From Actinomycetota bacterium (GTDB lineage: Bacteria > Actinomycetota > Actinomycetes > Nanopelagicales > Nanopelagicaceae): 61,774 nucleotides of DNA. Below, piece after piece: positions 1-10,733 of this stretch. The first letter of the stretch is position 1, and each line of letters begins with the position of its first letter. A program made the translations under genes and the position numbers. Below the pieces are notes generated by a model. That model ran no database searches, was not told where the DNA came from, and worked only from the letters and a program-made list of their open reading frames with translations. The stretch covers positions 1-61,774 of the forward strand of contig VGAL01000005.1 of assembly GCA_016870715.1 (NCBI GenBank), written 5' to 3'.

Positions 1-410
<410 letters not shown>

Positions 411-470
411 ATAATATTTTGTTCGCGTCCACTGTGCGGTTCCCGAGATACGGTTGATATCTCAATAGCG

Positions 471-589
471 TTTCGGCGGTCATAGCGAGAGGGAAACACC
501 CGGTCCCATTCCGAACCCGGAAGTTAAGCCTCTCAGCGTCGATGGTACTGCACGGGTGACCTTGTGGGAGAGTAGAACGCCGCCGGACT
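471..589 (+). rRNA. rrf: 5S ribosomal RNA
   Basis: About 118 nt, lying some 60 nt after the 23S end. The terminal helix is visible: CGGCGG at 474-479 pairs with CCGCCG at 580-585. Internal conserved segments (CCCATTCCGAACCCGGAAGTTAAG) are typical of 5S rRNA. It is the last gene of the rRNA operon and is followed by an intrinsic terminator. The ends are uncertain by one or two bases. Confidence 0.96.
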
Positions 590-601
590 TAAATTCGAGA
601 G

Positions 602-633
602 AGGGATGTAGTTTCATACTGCATCCCTTTTTC
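602..633 (+). terminator. Intrinsic terminator of the rRNA operon
   Basis: An 11-bp stem with one mismatch (602-612 with 618-628) encloses a short loop and is followed by a T-run. It lies 13 nt after 5S rRNA and 40 nt before the next gene, so it should end rRNA transcription. Confidence 0.85.
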
Positions 634-673
634 ATTTGTATAGAGCGCAAGAAGAGTAAGAGGAGCATCGATC

Positions 674-1525
674 ATGGATAAATCATCACGATCTGATCGT
701 GCGCGCGATTCGCGCTCCTCCTTGGGAAAAGGGATGGGAAAAGGGAGTGGAAAGCGGGCAGGTGGCTTAAAAAAAAGAACGGGCGCATCGAGTTCCTCAC
801 GTAAGCCAGGCTCTAATCGACCTAAGAGAGTAGAGAATCAAAAAAGAGAAGAACCCCGTCGTCTTGAACCAGAAATCCCACAAGATATCTATAGAGAAGA
901 GATAGATAAACAACTCCTTCACGAACTCTCTTCACTTGCATCCGATAATGCAGAGCAGACTGCACGACACTTATTGGCATTGGTCTATTTCATGCCGGAA
1001 GATCCCGAGAGAGCCTACGCACATGGAGTTGCTGCATCAGCACGGGCAGCACGAGTGGGTCGAGTACGAGAATTAGCAGGGATTGCTGCATATAACGCAG
1101 GTAAATTCGATGTTGCCCTTCGCGAATTGAAAACAGCTTTTCGAATTACCGGAGATCCTTCAATGTGGCCGATGATCTGTGATGCACAACGAGGTTTAGG
1201 TGAGCCTCTTAAAGCTATTGAGTTAACAAAGGCTCCTGAAGCAAAGAAATTGGATAAAGATGGACAGGTAGAACTTCGGATTGTTCTCAGCGGCGCACGT
1301 AGAGACCTTGGAGAGTTTGGTGCCGCGCTCACAGCATTGGAGTGCAAAGAGCTTGGCGAAAAGAATCCCATCTGGTCTGCCCGGTTACGTTATGCATATG
1401 CAGATGTGCTCGAAGTGTTGGGTCGAATCGATGAAGCGGCAGAATGGTTTGAAAAGGCAGCCGCAGTCGATATCAATCAAGAGACTGATGCGCGCGAACG
1501 ATCACTAGCACTTAAGAAAGAATAA
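674..1525 (+). CDS. Tetratricopeptide-repeat protein with basic N-terminus
   Basis: 283 residues. Residues 1 to about 62 are a low-complexity tail rich in Arg, Lys, Ser and Gly. The rest is helical and resembles degenerate TPR units (for example the Ala/Leu-rich pairs around 120-150 and 240-275). A Shine-Dalgarno AGGAG lies about 8 nt before the ATG. Actinobacteria commonly carry a TPR protein (Rv1691 in M. tuberculosis) ahead of the tlyA-nadK-recN block, and this fits that place. TPR domains bind proteins; the basic tail could bind RNA or the ribosome, which is inference. The exact function is unknown. Confidence 0.8.
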   Translation: MDKSSRSDRARDSRSSLGKGMGKGSGKRAGGLKKRTGASSSSRKPGSNRPKRVENQKREEPRRLEPEIPQDIYREEIDKQLLHELSSLASDNAEQTARHLLALVYFMPEDPERAYAHGVAASARAARVGRVRELAGIAAYNAGKFDVALRELKTAFRITGDPSMWPMICDAQRGLGEPLKAIELTKAPEAKKLDKDGQVELRIVLSGARRDLGEFGAALTALECKELGEKNPIWSARLRYAYADVLEVLGRIDEAAEWFEKAAAVDINQETDARERSLALKKE

Positions 1526-1579
1526 TTCTTTTCCACGTAAGCGACAGAACCTGTCACACCTCATCTTCACACTTGCTTC

Positions 1580-1598
1580 CACTGCATTTTTAGCAGTG
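1580..1598 (+). repeat. Small hairpin between the TPR gene and the SSB-like gene
   Basis: CACTGC (1580-1585) and GCAGTG (1593-1598) form a 6-bp stem with a 7-nt A/T-rich loop. No T-run follows the 3' arm, so it is a poor intrinsic terminator. It sits just before the ribosome binding site of the next gene and may be a processing or attenuation structure. No function can be assigned. Confidence 0.35.
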
Positions 1599-1621
1599 TG
1601 GAATTGATTGAAGGAGAGCAC

Positions 1622-1936
1622 ATGACTGTGAAGAGCGCCAAGAACACCAACTCATCCCTTAGGGGCTATAACCAAGTACGCCTGGTCGGGGTGATCGCAT
1701 CTGCAACTACTTCGCGAGAAGGGGTCTTTGCCAGACGATTGGAGATTCCTCAATCTGGCGCGCGAGAGATTTTTGAGTTGGAGTGCGAAAAAGAGGAAAT
1801 TATTGAGGCTTTTCGTTCGATGAAAGTCAGAGAGTGGGTGGAGGTGCGAGGGCGAATCCGCCGAAGGTTCTGGCGAGCAGGTGGAGCTCTCGCATCGCGT
1901 ACCTATATTGAGGTCACCAGCATCTCTCCACGATAG
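1622..1936 (+). CDS. SSB-like OB-fold protein
   Basis: 104 residues from the ATG at 1622, chosen because AAGGAG at 1611-1616 is correctly spaced; a GTG at 1598 would add eight residues. The pattern is that of a single-strand DNA-binding OB fold: a first strand VRLVGVIAS near residue 20, a middle strand before ELECEKEE, then VREWVEVRGRIRRRFWRAGG and a last strand YIEVTSI. It is shorter than housekeeping SSB and lacks the long flexible acidic-tip tail. It may be a minor SSB or a PriB-like accessory protein. The OB fold is fairly sure; nucleic-acid binding is inferred. Confidence 0.65.
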   Translation: MTVKSAKNTNSSLRGYNQVRLVGVIASATTSREGVFARRLEIPQSGAREIFELECEKEEIIEAFRSMKVREWVEVRGRIRRRFWRAGGALASRTYIEVTSISPR

Positions 1937-2011
1937 GCAAGGAGCGCTGCCCGCCCGGCTCCGGTGGCGAGAAAGCGGTAGCGTTAGCCAACCCTAGTGA
2001 ATGGAGCGGTC

Positions 2012-2407
2012 ATGGCAGGTAGCACTGACCTTATTGGCGCTTTTCGTGCATATGCTCAGAAGGCGCTCGGTAATGATTTCAATCCAGAGAAAGCGGCCGC
2101 AGCGCTTAACTCGTGGGTTAAGGAGAGTGGCGATGCCTTGAAGATTCGCATCGAACGCGAGACAGAGCGAGCGGTGAAGAAGCTCGGGCTTGCTAAAGAG
2201 AGTGATCTTCATGCCCTGCAAGAAGAGATTTCAGATTTGCGAAATCAATTGGGTTTAAAGAAAAAGAGCGCCGCCAAGAAGCCCGCTACCCGGCGAGGTA
2301 AATCTGCTACCAAAAAATCTGCTACCAAGAAAGCAGCCAGCAAGAGAAGTGCCCAAAAGAGCCTCCAGAAAAAAGCAAAAAAGACAAAAAAGAAGAGTAA
2401 GGGTTAG
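2012..2407 (+). CDS. Lysine-rich, histone-H1-like tailed helical protein
   Basis: 131 residues from the ATG at 2012, where GGAG at 2003-2006 gives a good ribosome binding site; a GTG at 1997 would add five residues. Residues 1 to about 85 are helical and phasin-like, with a coiled-coil segment near 65-85. From about 88 the chain is almost only Lys, Ala, Ser and Thr, with repeated KKSATKK-type motifs, like the tails of histone H1 or mycobacterial HupB/Lsr2-class proteins. It could be nucleoid-associated or granule-associated. The tail should bind nucleic acid or polyphosphate by charge; this is inference. Confidence 0.6.
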   Translation: MAGSTDLIGAFRAYAQKALGNDFNPEKAAAALNSWVKESGDALKIRIERETERAVKKLGLAKESDLHALQEEISDLRNQLGLKKKSAAKKPATRRGKSATKKSATKKAASKRSAQKSLQKKAKKTKKKSKG

Positions 2408-2409
2408 TG

Positions 2410-2556
2410 ATGAGCGGAGAACTTCCTGAGTCCATTACTTCGATGAGAGAGAAGATTGCCGCGCTCTCTGAAAAAGAGGTAAGCGAACATGTTCTGGCGT
2501 ACGAGGAAATCCATAGTGATCTGCAGCGAGCGCTTTCGGAGATTGAAGGTCTCTAG
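2410..2556 (+). CDS. Conserved small protein upstream of tlyA (Rv1693-like)
   Basis: A 48-residue frame with ATG at 2410 and TAG at 2554-2556. It starts 2 nt after the preceding stop and ends 3 nt before the tlyA start. AAGGG at 2399-2403 can serve as ribosome binding site. The product is acidic and predicted helical (segments IAALSEKEVSEHV and LQRALSEIEGL). M. tuberculosis has a similarly small gene, Rv1693, just before tlyA, so position and size support a real gene. Function unknown. Confidence 0.65.
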   Translation: MSGELPESITSMREKIAALSEKEVSEHVLAYEEIHSDLQRALSEIEGL

Positions 2557-2559
2557 ATA

Positions 2560-3351
2560 ATGGTGCGTTCGCGACTTGATGCAGAGTTGGTTCGACGTGG
2601 TTTGGCGCGTTCGCGCGAAGCGGCAACCGATCTCATCGAGGCACGCGTAGTTTTAGTGGCGGGTATACCTGCAACCAAACCTGCTACCCAAGTAGATGCT
2701 GAGACTTCGATCGCGATTGCTGAAGATAGAGATGAATTTGTCTCTCGAGGTGGCCATAAACTTGCGGGAGCTCTCTCAGTCTTCTCGGAAGTGAAGGTCG
2801 AGGGTAAGCGAGCGTTGGATGCTGGCGCCTCTACCGGAGGTTTTACTGATGTCCTCCTTCGAAATGGGGCACGTCAGGTTATTGCAGTCGATGTGGGATA
2901 TGGTCAATTGGCATGGGAGCTACGACAAGATTCCCGGGTAACAGTTCTTGATCGAACTAACGTTCGCCATCTCACTCTTGAGCAGGTGGGGGCTCCTGTC
3001 GATTTGGTTGTCGCTGATCTCTCCTTCATCTCCCTAACGCTCGTACTTCCCGCACTTGTCGCGGTAACAGATAGCGATGCGGATTTCCTTGTGATGGTGA
3101 AACCACAATTTGAAGTTGGGCGTGAGAAGTTGGGCGCAGGGGGAGTGGTTCGTGATCCTGTCTTGCGTTTATCGGCTATCGAAGAGGTTGCCCGGGCCGC
3201 TTGGGAGATGGGCCTTGGGGTAGTTGGGGTTACTGCAAGTCCACTGCCTGGACCATCGGGAAATGTTGAGTATTTCCTCTGGCTACACAGGGGCGCTCCA
3301 GAGCTCACCCGCGAACGTGCAGCGTTGGCAATCACAGAGGGTCCGCAATGA
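2560..3351 (+). CDS. tlyA: TlyA-family rRNA 2'-O-methyltransferase
   Basis: 263 residues. TlyA methylates the 2'-OH of cytidines in 16S/23S rRNA and governs capreomycin sensitivity. An N-terminal S4 RNA-binding domain (about 1-60: DAELVRRGLARSREAA) is followed by an FtsJ/RrmJ-type methyltransferase. Visible motifs are RGGHKL, the SAM motif DAGASTGGFTDVLL, DLSFISL, VKPQFEVG and GNVEYFLWL, giving the expected Lys-Asp-Lys-Glu catalytic set. It overlaps nadK by 4 nt (ATGA). The order small protein-tlyA-nadK-recN is conserved in actinobacteria. Substrate sites are known from the family, not visible here. Confidence 0.93.
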   Translation: MVRSRLDAELVRRGLARSREAATDLIEARVVLVAGIPATKPATQVDAETSIAIAEDRDEFVSRGGHKLAGALSVFSEVKVEGKRALDAGASTGGFTDVLLRNGARQVIAVDVGYGQLAWELRQDSRVTVLDRTNVRHLTLEQVGAPVDLVVADLSFISLTLVLPALVAVTDSDADFLVMVKPQFEVGREKLGAGGVVRDPVLRLSAIEEVARAAWEMGLGVVGVTASPLPGPSGNVEYFLWLHRGAPELTRERAALAITEGPQ

Positions 3352-4223
3352 ACGAGAACACAGAACGGCGAGTACTTATGCTCCTTCACCCCAAGCGAGA
3401 GAGCGCACTTACAACTGCCCTTGAAATCGCCAGAGGCCTATCAAGTGCGGGAATTTCTGTGGAACATCACCTCAGCAGCGATGGAAGTGGCGTCCCTGAA
3501 ATTGCTCGCTATTCGGGACGTCCCATCAAAGAGTTTGAACTTATCCTGGTTCTTGGCGGCGATGGCACCATGCTTCGCAGCGCCGAGATGAGTTATGGAA
3601 GCACCATTCCGATTTTGGGGATCAATATTGGTCATATGGGTTTTCTTGCGGAAGTAGAACGCCCTTCCAATGCAGAAGTTGTGCGCGCGATAATCTCGAG
3701 AGATTTCGTTTTTGAAGAGCGGATGAGTATCTCCTATGAAATCGAACGACATGGGGCGATAGTCGATTCAGGCTGGGCGCTCAATGAGATCGTTATTGAG
3801 AAAGAGTCTTCTCAAATGGTGGAACTCTTCGTTTTCGTGGACCAGAGACCTCTCTCATTATGGAATTGTGATGGCGTTCTCTGCGCCACGCCCACCGGTT
3901 CAACTGCCTATGCTTTTTCTGCCGGGGGGCCTGTGGTCTGGCCAGACGTTGATGCTCTGGTTTTACTCCCGTTGGCAGCCCATGCGCTATTTGCCAAACC
4001 CATGGTCCTCTCGCCTCGAAGTGAAATTTCAATCTCGGTTCGCTCCGAAAACGCCACGTTAAGTGCTGATGGTTTTCGACATAAGTCCTTACTGAAAGAG
4101 GATTTAATAACGATCACTCGAGATCAACATACCTTTACTCTCGCCCGAATGAATAACGCACCATTTACCAATCGCCTGGTTGCTAAATTTCAATTGCCAG
4201 TTGCTGGGTGGCGTGGAGAGTGA
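3348..4223 (+). CDS. nadK: NAD kinase
   Basis: 291 residues. It phosphorylates NAD+ to NADP+ in the cytosol. The family signature GGDGT is at 70-74, followed by ILGINIGHMGFLAE, and the second conserved block TPTGSTAYAFSAGGP is near 184-198. Length is normal. The ATG overlaps the tlyA stop, so translation is probably coupled, and the 3' end overlaps the recN start by 4 nt. The gene sits in the typical tlyA-nadK-recN operon. Confidence 0.96.
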   Translation: MNENTERRVLMLLHPKRESALTTALEIARGLSSAGISVEHHLSSDGSGVPEIARYSGRPIKEFELILVLGGDGTMLRSAEMSYGSTIPILGINIGHMGFLAEVERPSNAEVVRAIISRDFVFEERMSISYEIERHGAIVDSGWALNEIVIEKESSQMVELFVFVDQRPLSLWNCDGVLCATPTGSTAYAFSAGGPVVWPDVDALVLLPLAAHALFAKPMVLSPRSEISISVRSENATLSADGFRHKSLLKEDLITITRDQHTFTLARMNNAPFTNRLVAKFQLPVAGWRGE

Positions 4224-6022
4224 GTAGTGGCGCTCTCATAGATGTGGAAATTTCCGCACTGGGAGTTATTGAACGCGCTCACTTTTCACCTGGCCCGGGT
4301 TTGACGGTAATCACAGGAGAAACAGGCGCTGGAAAAACGATGATTCTCTCTGCACTTTCGCTCTTAACCGGCGCTCGGGCGGATGCAACTGTCGTACGAA
4401 CTGGAAGCGAGCGCGCCCACATTGTTGGGCGATTCGCAGTCGATGCTCATGTTGCAGAGCGGGTATCCGAGTTGGGCGGAGAGGTGGAGTCTGGTGAAGT
4501 GCTTCTATCGCGCACAGTGACCAGTGAAGGAAAGAGTCGCGCCAATGTGGGTGGAAGTTCTACGACGATCTCAACATTGAGCGATATTGGCGCGGAGTTG
4601 CTCTCCATCCATGGACAGAGCGCTAATTTCACGCTCCTTAAGGCTCATCGCGCACGGGAGATTCTCGATCGTTATGGCGCAAAGCCACTTGCAGATCACT
4701 TAGAGCGTTATAGAGCGCTCTTTCTCCGCTATCGCGAAGTGGTTGAGAGCATCAAATCTTTGGAAGAATTACGAAGCACTCGAGAACGAGAATTGGAACG
4801 GATAACTACATTTCTTACCGATTTTGATCGTGTCAAACCTTTAGCGAACGAGTCTGCACTATTGAAGGAACGTATCCTCGCTCTTGAGAATGTGGATGCC
4901 ACTCGTAGCGCTCTTGCGAGCGCCTTAAATATTCTGGCCGACGATGAGTCAAGCATTTCTGGCCAATTAGCGCTGACAAAACGAGCACTGGACGCCCTTA
5001 ATGATGGAACTACTGTTACTCAAGCGAACCAGGGGTTGATTCGTGAAATTTCGATACTCGTAAACGAGCTCTCCTCATCATTACGGCGTCAAGAGGAGGA
5101 TCTCGATGTTGAGCCAGGAGCGCTTGAAGAGATGCACTCGCGTCGCGCGGAGGTCGTTACCTTAATCAAAAGATATGGACAATCGGGGTTAGATGACCCA
5201 GAGAGCGCTCTCATCGACGAGGCCAAACGGTCACGGCTTCTCTTTGGTCAATTGCAAGAGGGTGATCAAGGTATTGCCGCACTTGAGAGTGAGCGCCAAG
5301 AGTGCGCTAAGAAACTTCTTGACTCCGCAAAAGAATTATCTCGCGTGCGCCAAGAGTATGCCCAGAAATGTGAAGAAGAGATCTCGGTGGAGTTGTCGCA
5401 ATTGGCGATGCCTGCAGCGCGAATATCCATACTTGTGGAGAACATCTCTGAAGGTTTGGCGGTAAATGACGGGGCGCGCACTCGTCTTTGTTCACCACTT
5501 GGCTGTGATGAAGTAACTTTTTTACTCACTCCTCACCTTGGTGCGCAACCATTACCAATCAATAAAGGCGCAAGCGGTGGCGAACTTTCCAGAATCATGT
5601 TGGCAATCGAGGTAGTACTCGCTGGTCGCTCCACCATCCCCACCTATATTTTCGATGAGGTAGATGCGGGAGTGGGTGGGAAGGCAGCGGTCGAGGTCGG
5701 CAGGAGGCTGGCGCGATTAGCTCAACATGCTCAAGTTCTTGTCGTGACCCACTTGCCACAGGTTGCTGCGTGGGCCGATACCCATTACTCCATCAGAAAA
5801 GAGTCCTCAGAGAGTGTCACCAGTAGCGATCTCACGTTGCTGGAGGGGAGTGATCGAACCAACGAATTGGCTCGGATGATGGCAGGTCGCGAGGAGTCGC
5901 CATTGGCCCGAGAGCATGCCGAAGAGCTACTCGCTTTCGTTGCCGCAGAGCAGAAGAGAGTGGGAGGAGCGGGAAGAGTGGGAGGAGCGGGAAGAGTGGG
6001 AGGAGGGAGTAAACGCGCCTGA
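4220..6022 (+). CDS. recN: DNA repair protein RecN
   Basis: About 600 residues, an SMC-like ATPase for double-strand break repair. With the GTG at 4220 (GTGA overlap with nadK) the product starts just before the conserved ISALGVIERA block; a GTG at 4208 would add four residues. Walker A GETGAGKT is at 33-40. A long coiled-coil region spans roughly 160-390. The signature segment NKGASGGELSR and Walker B YIFDEVDAGVGG are near the C-terminus. The last residues are an unusual Gly/Arg repeat encoded by an 18-bp tandem repeat. In mycobacteria steA and mctB follow recN; here pyrG follows directly. Confidence 0.94.
   Translation: MSSGALIDVEISALGVIERAHFSPGPGLTVITGETGAGKTMILSALSLLTGARADATVVRTGSERAHIVGRFAVDAHVAERVSELGGEVESGEVLLSRTVTSEGKSRANVGGSSTTISTLSDIGAELLSIHGQSANFTLLKAHRAREILDRYGAKPLADHLERYRALFLRYREVVESIKSLEELRSTRERELERITTFLTDFDRVKPLANESALLKERILALENVDATRSALASALNILADDESSISGQLALTKRALDALNDGTTVTQANQGLIREISILVNELSSSLRRQEEDLDVEPGALEEMHSRRAEVVTLIKRYGQSGLDDPESALIDEAKRSRLLFGQLQEGDQGIAALESERQECAKKLLDSAKELSRVRQEYAQKCEEEISVELSQLAMPAARISILVENISEGLAVNDGARTRLCSPLGCDEVTFLLTPHLGAQPLPINKGASGGELSRIMLAIEVVLAGRSTIPTYIFDEVDAGVGGKAAVEVGRRLARLAQHAQVLVVTHLPQVAAWADTHYSIRKESSESVTSSDLTLLEGSDRTNELARMMAGREESPLAREHAEELLAFVAAEQKRVGGAGRVGGAGRVGGGSKRA
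5957..6008 (+). repeat. 18-bp tandem repeat in the 3' end of recN
   Basis: Nearly three copies of the unit AGAGTGGGAGGAGCGGGA (5957-5974, 5975-5992, and a partial copy to 6008). The period is a multiple of three, so it keeps frame and encodes a repeated RVGGAG peptide at the RecN C-terminus. The two full copies are identical, which suggests recent slippage and a possible length polymorphism. Confidence 0.9.
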
Positions 6023-7726
<1,704 letters not shown>

Positions 7727-7745
7727 ATAGATTGGCGTTGTTCTG

Positions 7746-8858
7746 ATGATTATTGGTCTGCCTAAAGAGGTAAAAGCTCAAGAATTTAGAGTGGCCCTCA
7801 CTCCTAATGGCGCCGCCGAGTTAGTGAAAAACGGGCACGGGGTAGTTGTTGAAAAGAGCGCCGGAGTGGGTGCGGGTTTCTCAGATGATGATTACAGAAA
7901 TGCCGGCTCACGGATTCTCGATAGTGCGGCAGAGGTGTGGGGTAGTGGCGAAATCATCGTTAAAGTGAAAGAACCATTGCCTTCGGAGTTTCCATTAATG
8001 CGGAAAGAGCAATTACTTTTTACATATCTTCATCTTGCCGCTTCCCGAAGTTGTACCGATGGTTTGTTGCAGAGCGGAATCACCAGCATCGCATATGAAA
8101 CTGTCACCGTTAATGGCCAACTTCCGCTACTTACGCCTATGAGTGAAGTAGCGGGACGACTTGCGCCACAGGTAGGCGCATACGCGTTGCAGAAAGCCTC
8201 CGGAGGTAGCGGAGTACTTCTTGGTGGTGTACCCGGAGTGCGACCTGGTCGAGTGCTAGTACTTGGCGGTGGCGTTGCCGGAACAGAGGCGGCGCGAATT
8301 GCTCATGGGATGGGCGCGCATGTTCAGATTGTTGATAGAAATATTGCGCGGCTGAAAGAGTTGGAAGAGATCTTTGCCGGCAATATCGAGACTATCTATT
8401 CGACAAGCGGCGCGATAGCCGAATTAGCAGTTGAAGCAGATTTAGTAATTGGAGCGGTTTTAATCCGAGGGGATAAGGCGCCTAAACTGATCTCTAATTC
8501 CCTGGTAGCGAAGATGAAACCTGGGAGCGTCTTGGTGGATATCGCTATCGATCAGGGTGGATGTTTCGAGGATTCCAAGCCCACTACCCACGCCGAACCA
8601 ACCTATCCGGTCCATGAGAGCCTCTTTTACTGTGTTGCAAATATGCCCGGAGCAGTGCCTCGGACATCAACTCTTGCGCTTACCAACGCGACCTTGCCTT
8701 ACCTTTTGCAGTTGGCAAATCTGGGTTGGCAAGAAGCGGTGAAGCAGAGCCCTGCGCTTCAAGCAGGTTTGGCTACCCATGATGGCGCGCTTTACTCCCC
8801 AGAAGTTGGACATGCGCTTGGTCTGCCCGTTCGAGATATCCATGAACTTACCTCCTGA
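7746..8858 (+). CDS. ald: Alanine dehydrogenase
   Basis: 370 residues, the usual length. It interconverts L-alanine and pyruvate with NAD(H). The N-terminal substrate domain (GLPKEVKAQEFRVALTP) carries the catalytic region around IIVKVKEP and YLHLAAS. The Rossmann motif VLGGGVAGTEAARIA follows near 177-191, and SVLVDIAIDQGGCFE is the conserved catalytic Asp segment. A Nudix gene often lies between pyrG and xerD in relatives; it is absent here. The 3' end overlaps the xerD start by 17 nt. Confidence 0.95.
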   Translation: MIIGLPKEVKAQEFRVALTPNGAAELVKNGHGVVVEKSAGVGAGFSDDDYRNAGSRILDSAAEVWGSGEIIVKVKEPLPSEFPLMRKEQLLFTYLHLAASRSCTDGLLQSGITSIAYETVTVNGQLPLLTPMSEVAGRLAPQVGAYALQKASGGSGVLLGGVPGVRPGRVLVLGGGVAGTEAARIAHGMGAHVQIVDRNIARLKELEEIFAGNIETIYSTSGAIAELAVEADLVIGAVLIRGDKAPKLISNSLVAKMKPGSVLVDIAIDQGGCFEDSKPTTHAEPTYPVHESLFYCVANMPGAVPRTSTLALTNATLPYLLQLANLGWQEAVKQSPALQAGLATHDGALYSPEVGHALGLPVRDIHELTS

Positions 8859-9750
8859 TGTTGAGGTATTTCTCGATCACCTGACGGTTGAGCGTGGACT
8901 CTCTCGAAATACTTTGCTCGCCTATCGCCGTGATATCACTCGCTATTTCGAGTTCCTCGAAGGACGCGGAAAAGAAATTGCAGAAGCACGTGAGAGCGAT
9001 ATCGAGGATTTTCTCAGCTATCTTCGAAGCGGGGATGGTGAACACTCACCGCTATCGGTCTCATCATCGGCGCGATTGATCATCGCGCTCCGAGGTTTCC
9101 ATAAGTTTTACGCTCGAGAACACGCTCAGGTAGACCCAGCAGCGCAGGTTCGTCCGCCAACGCCGGGAAGGCGTTTGCCGAAAGCCCTTACTGTCGCGGA
9201 AATAGAGGCAATGATTACCGGAGCGGGAGATGGTTCTACCGCCCAATCGTTACGGGATCGCGCCCTCATTGAATTGCTCTATGCAACGGGAGCTCGAGTG
9301 AGCGAGATTGTGAATCTAGAAATAGATCAGATAAGAAAACCACTGACCTCGCTCCGACTCTTTGGTAAGGGCGGTAAAGAGCGAGTTGTTCCTGTGGGCA
9401 CTTTTGCAGGGGAAGCAGTAGATGCCTACGCAGTTCGTGGTCGTCCTGCACTACTGGCGGGAAAAAGTGAACGGAAGTTTTTCTTGAATATGCGAGGCGG
9501 TGGGTTATCGCGACAGAGCGCATGGGAAATCGTGCGGAGCGCAGCAATCAAAGGTGGCGTAACAACCGAACTGAGTCCGCACTCCCTGCGACATTCATTT
9601 GCCACGCACTTGCTCGACGGTGGGGCTGATATTCGTACCGTGCAGGAACTGCTCGGCCACGCGAGCGTAGCAACGACGCAGATCTATACCTTGGTAACAA
9701 TTGACCGGTTGCGCGAGGCATACCTACTCGCCCATCCACGAGCCAAGTAA
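8842..9750 (+). CDS. xerD: Tyrosine recombinase XerD
   Basis: 302 residues from the ATG at 8842, which begins MNLPPDVEVFLDHL as in family members. It resolves chromosome dimers at dif with XerC and FtsK. The N-terminal SAM-like core-binding domain spans about 1-95. The catalytic set is complete: Arg152 (GARVSE), Lys176 (GKGGKERVVP), His247 and Arg250 (HSLRH), His273 (LGHAS) and Tyr282. It lies in the conserved ald-xerD-parA-scpAB order, so this is the chromosomal housekeeping enzyme rather than a mobile-element integrase. Confidence 0.92.
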   Translation: MNLPPDVEVFLDHLTVERGLSRNTLLAYRRDITRYFEFLEGRGKEIAEARESDIEDFLSYLRSGDGEHSPLSVSSSARLIIALRGFHKFYAREHAQVDPAAQVRPPTPGRRLPKALTVAEIEAMITGAGDGSTAQSLRDRALIELLYATGARVSEIVNLEIDQIRKPLTSLRLFGKGGKERVVPVGTFAGEAVDAYAVRGRPALLAGKSERKFFLNMRGGGLSRQSAWEIVRSAAIKGGVTTELSPHSLRHSFATHLLDGGADIRTVQELLGHASVATTQIYTLVTIDRLREAYLLAHPRAK

Positions 9751-9836
9751 GGGCGCTACCTAAACCCAGGGTTCATAGTTGCCTCGCTCAGGAATTGACC
9801 TCTAGGCTCCCGCTACCCAAAAGAGAGGTTTCTCGC

Positions 9837-10733
9837 TTGAGTGCTAAATCGACAAAAGCCGCCCGCATTGAAGATGATGTCGTTTCAGTGCACGAGCTGA
9901 TGAAAGGTCGTTCAAAGAGTATCCCCGTAGCCAAGAAGATTGATCCCAAGGGGAAGCATGGTCCTGCGAAGACCATTGCAGTGGTAAACCAAAAAGGTGG
10001 CGTTGGAAAAACGACGACAACCATCAGTCTGGGAGCGTGTTTGGCTGAACTGGGACGGAAGGTTTTATTGGTGGATTTTGATCCACAAGGTTCGCTCTCC
10101 ATCGGCCTGGGAGTAGTGACCGACGAGTTAGAAAGCTCTATCTACAACCTTTTAATGGATCGCAATGCACAGGTTGATGATGTTCTTCTCAAAACGAGCG
10201 TCCCTGGCATGGATCTGATCCCCAGCGACATCATGCTCTCTGGCGCCGAAATTGGCTTGGTCAACGAGGTTGCAAGAGAGCAGACATTGAAGCGGATTCT
10301 GGCCACGGTTGCACCCGATTACGACGTGATACTTATCGATTGTCAGCCCTCCTTGGGCCTGCTCACGGTGAATGCATTGACCGCTGCAGATCTGGTTCTC
10401 GTACCTCTGCAATGTGAGTATTTCGCGTTACGTGGCTTTAAGTTACTGAAGGAAATTACCTCCAAAATTCAAGAGCGCCTCAATCCTGACCTGAAAATCA
10501 TTGGGATCGTGGCCACGATGTTTGAACGGACGGCACATAGCAAAGAGGTGCTCTCTCGGATTTATGAAGCCTTTCCAGAGCAAGTGTTCGACACAGTTAT
10601 CTCGAAAACAGTTCGATTTAATGAAACGACGGCCGCTGGTGAGCCAATCACCAATTACGCATCATCTTCGACGGGGGCAGCCGCTTACCGTCGACTAGCA
10701 CGGGAAGTTATTGCCCGAGGAGGAACAACATGA
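9837..10733 (+). CDS. ParA/Soj-family chromosome partition ATPase (scpAB-linked)
   Basis: 298 residues from the TTG at 9837, preferred because GAGAGG at 9823-9828 is suitably spaced; a TTG at 9795 would add 14 residues. A basic N-terminal extension precedes the deviant Walker A KGGVGKTT at 53-60. LLVDFDPQGSLSIGLG and DVILIDCQPSLGLLTVNAL are the A' and B motifs. No parB follows; instead comes a ribbon-helix-helix protein and then scpA, as in Streptomyces and Mycobacterium (Rv1708 type). It is therefore the second actinobacterial ParA, not the oriC-linked one. Confidence 0.9.
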   Translation: MSAKSTKAARIEDDVVSVHELMKGRSKSIPVAKKIDPKGKHGPAKTIAVVNQKGGVGKTTTTISLGACLAELGRKVLLVDFDPQGSLSIGLGVVTDELESSIYNLLMDRNAQVDDVLLKTSVPGMDLIPSDIMLSGAEIGLVNEVAREQTLKRILATVAPDYDVILIDCQPSLGLLTVNALTAADLVLVPLQCEYFALRGFKLLKEITSKIQERLNPDLKIIGIVATMFERTAHSKEVLSRIYEAFPEQVFDTVISKTVRFNETTAAGEPITNYASSSTGAAAYRRLAREVIARGGTT

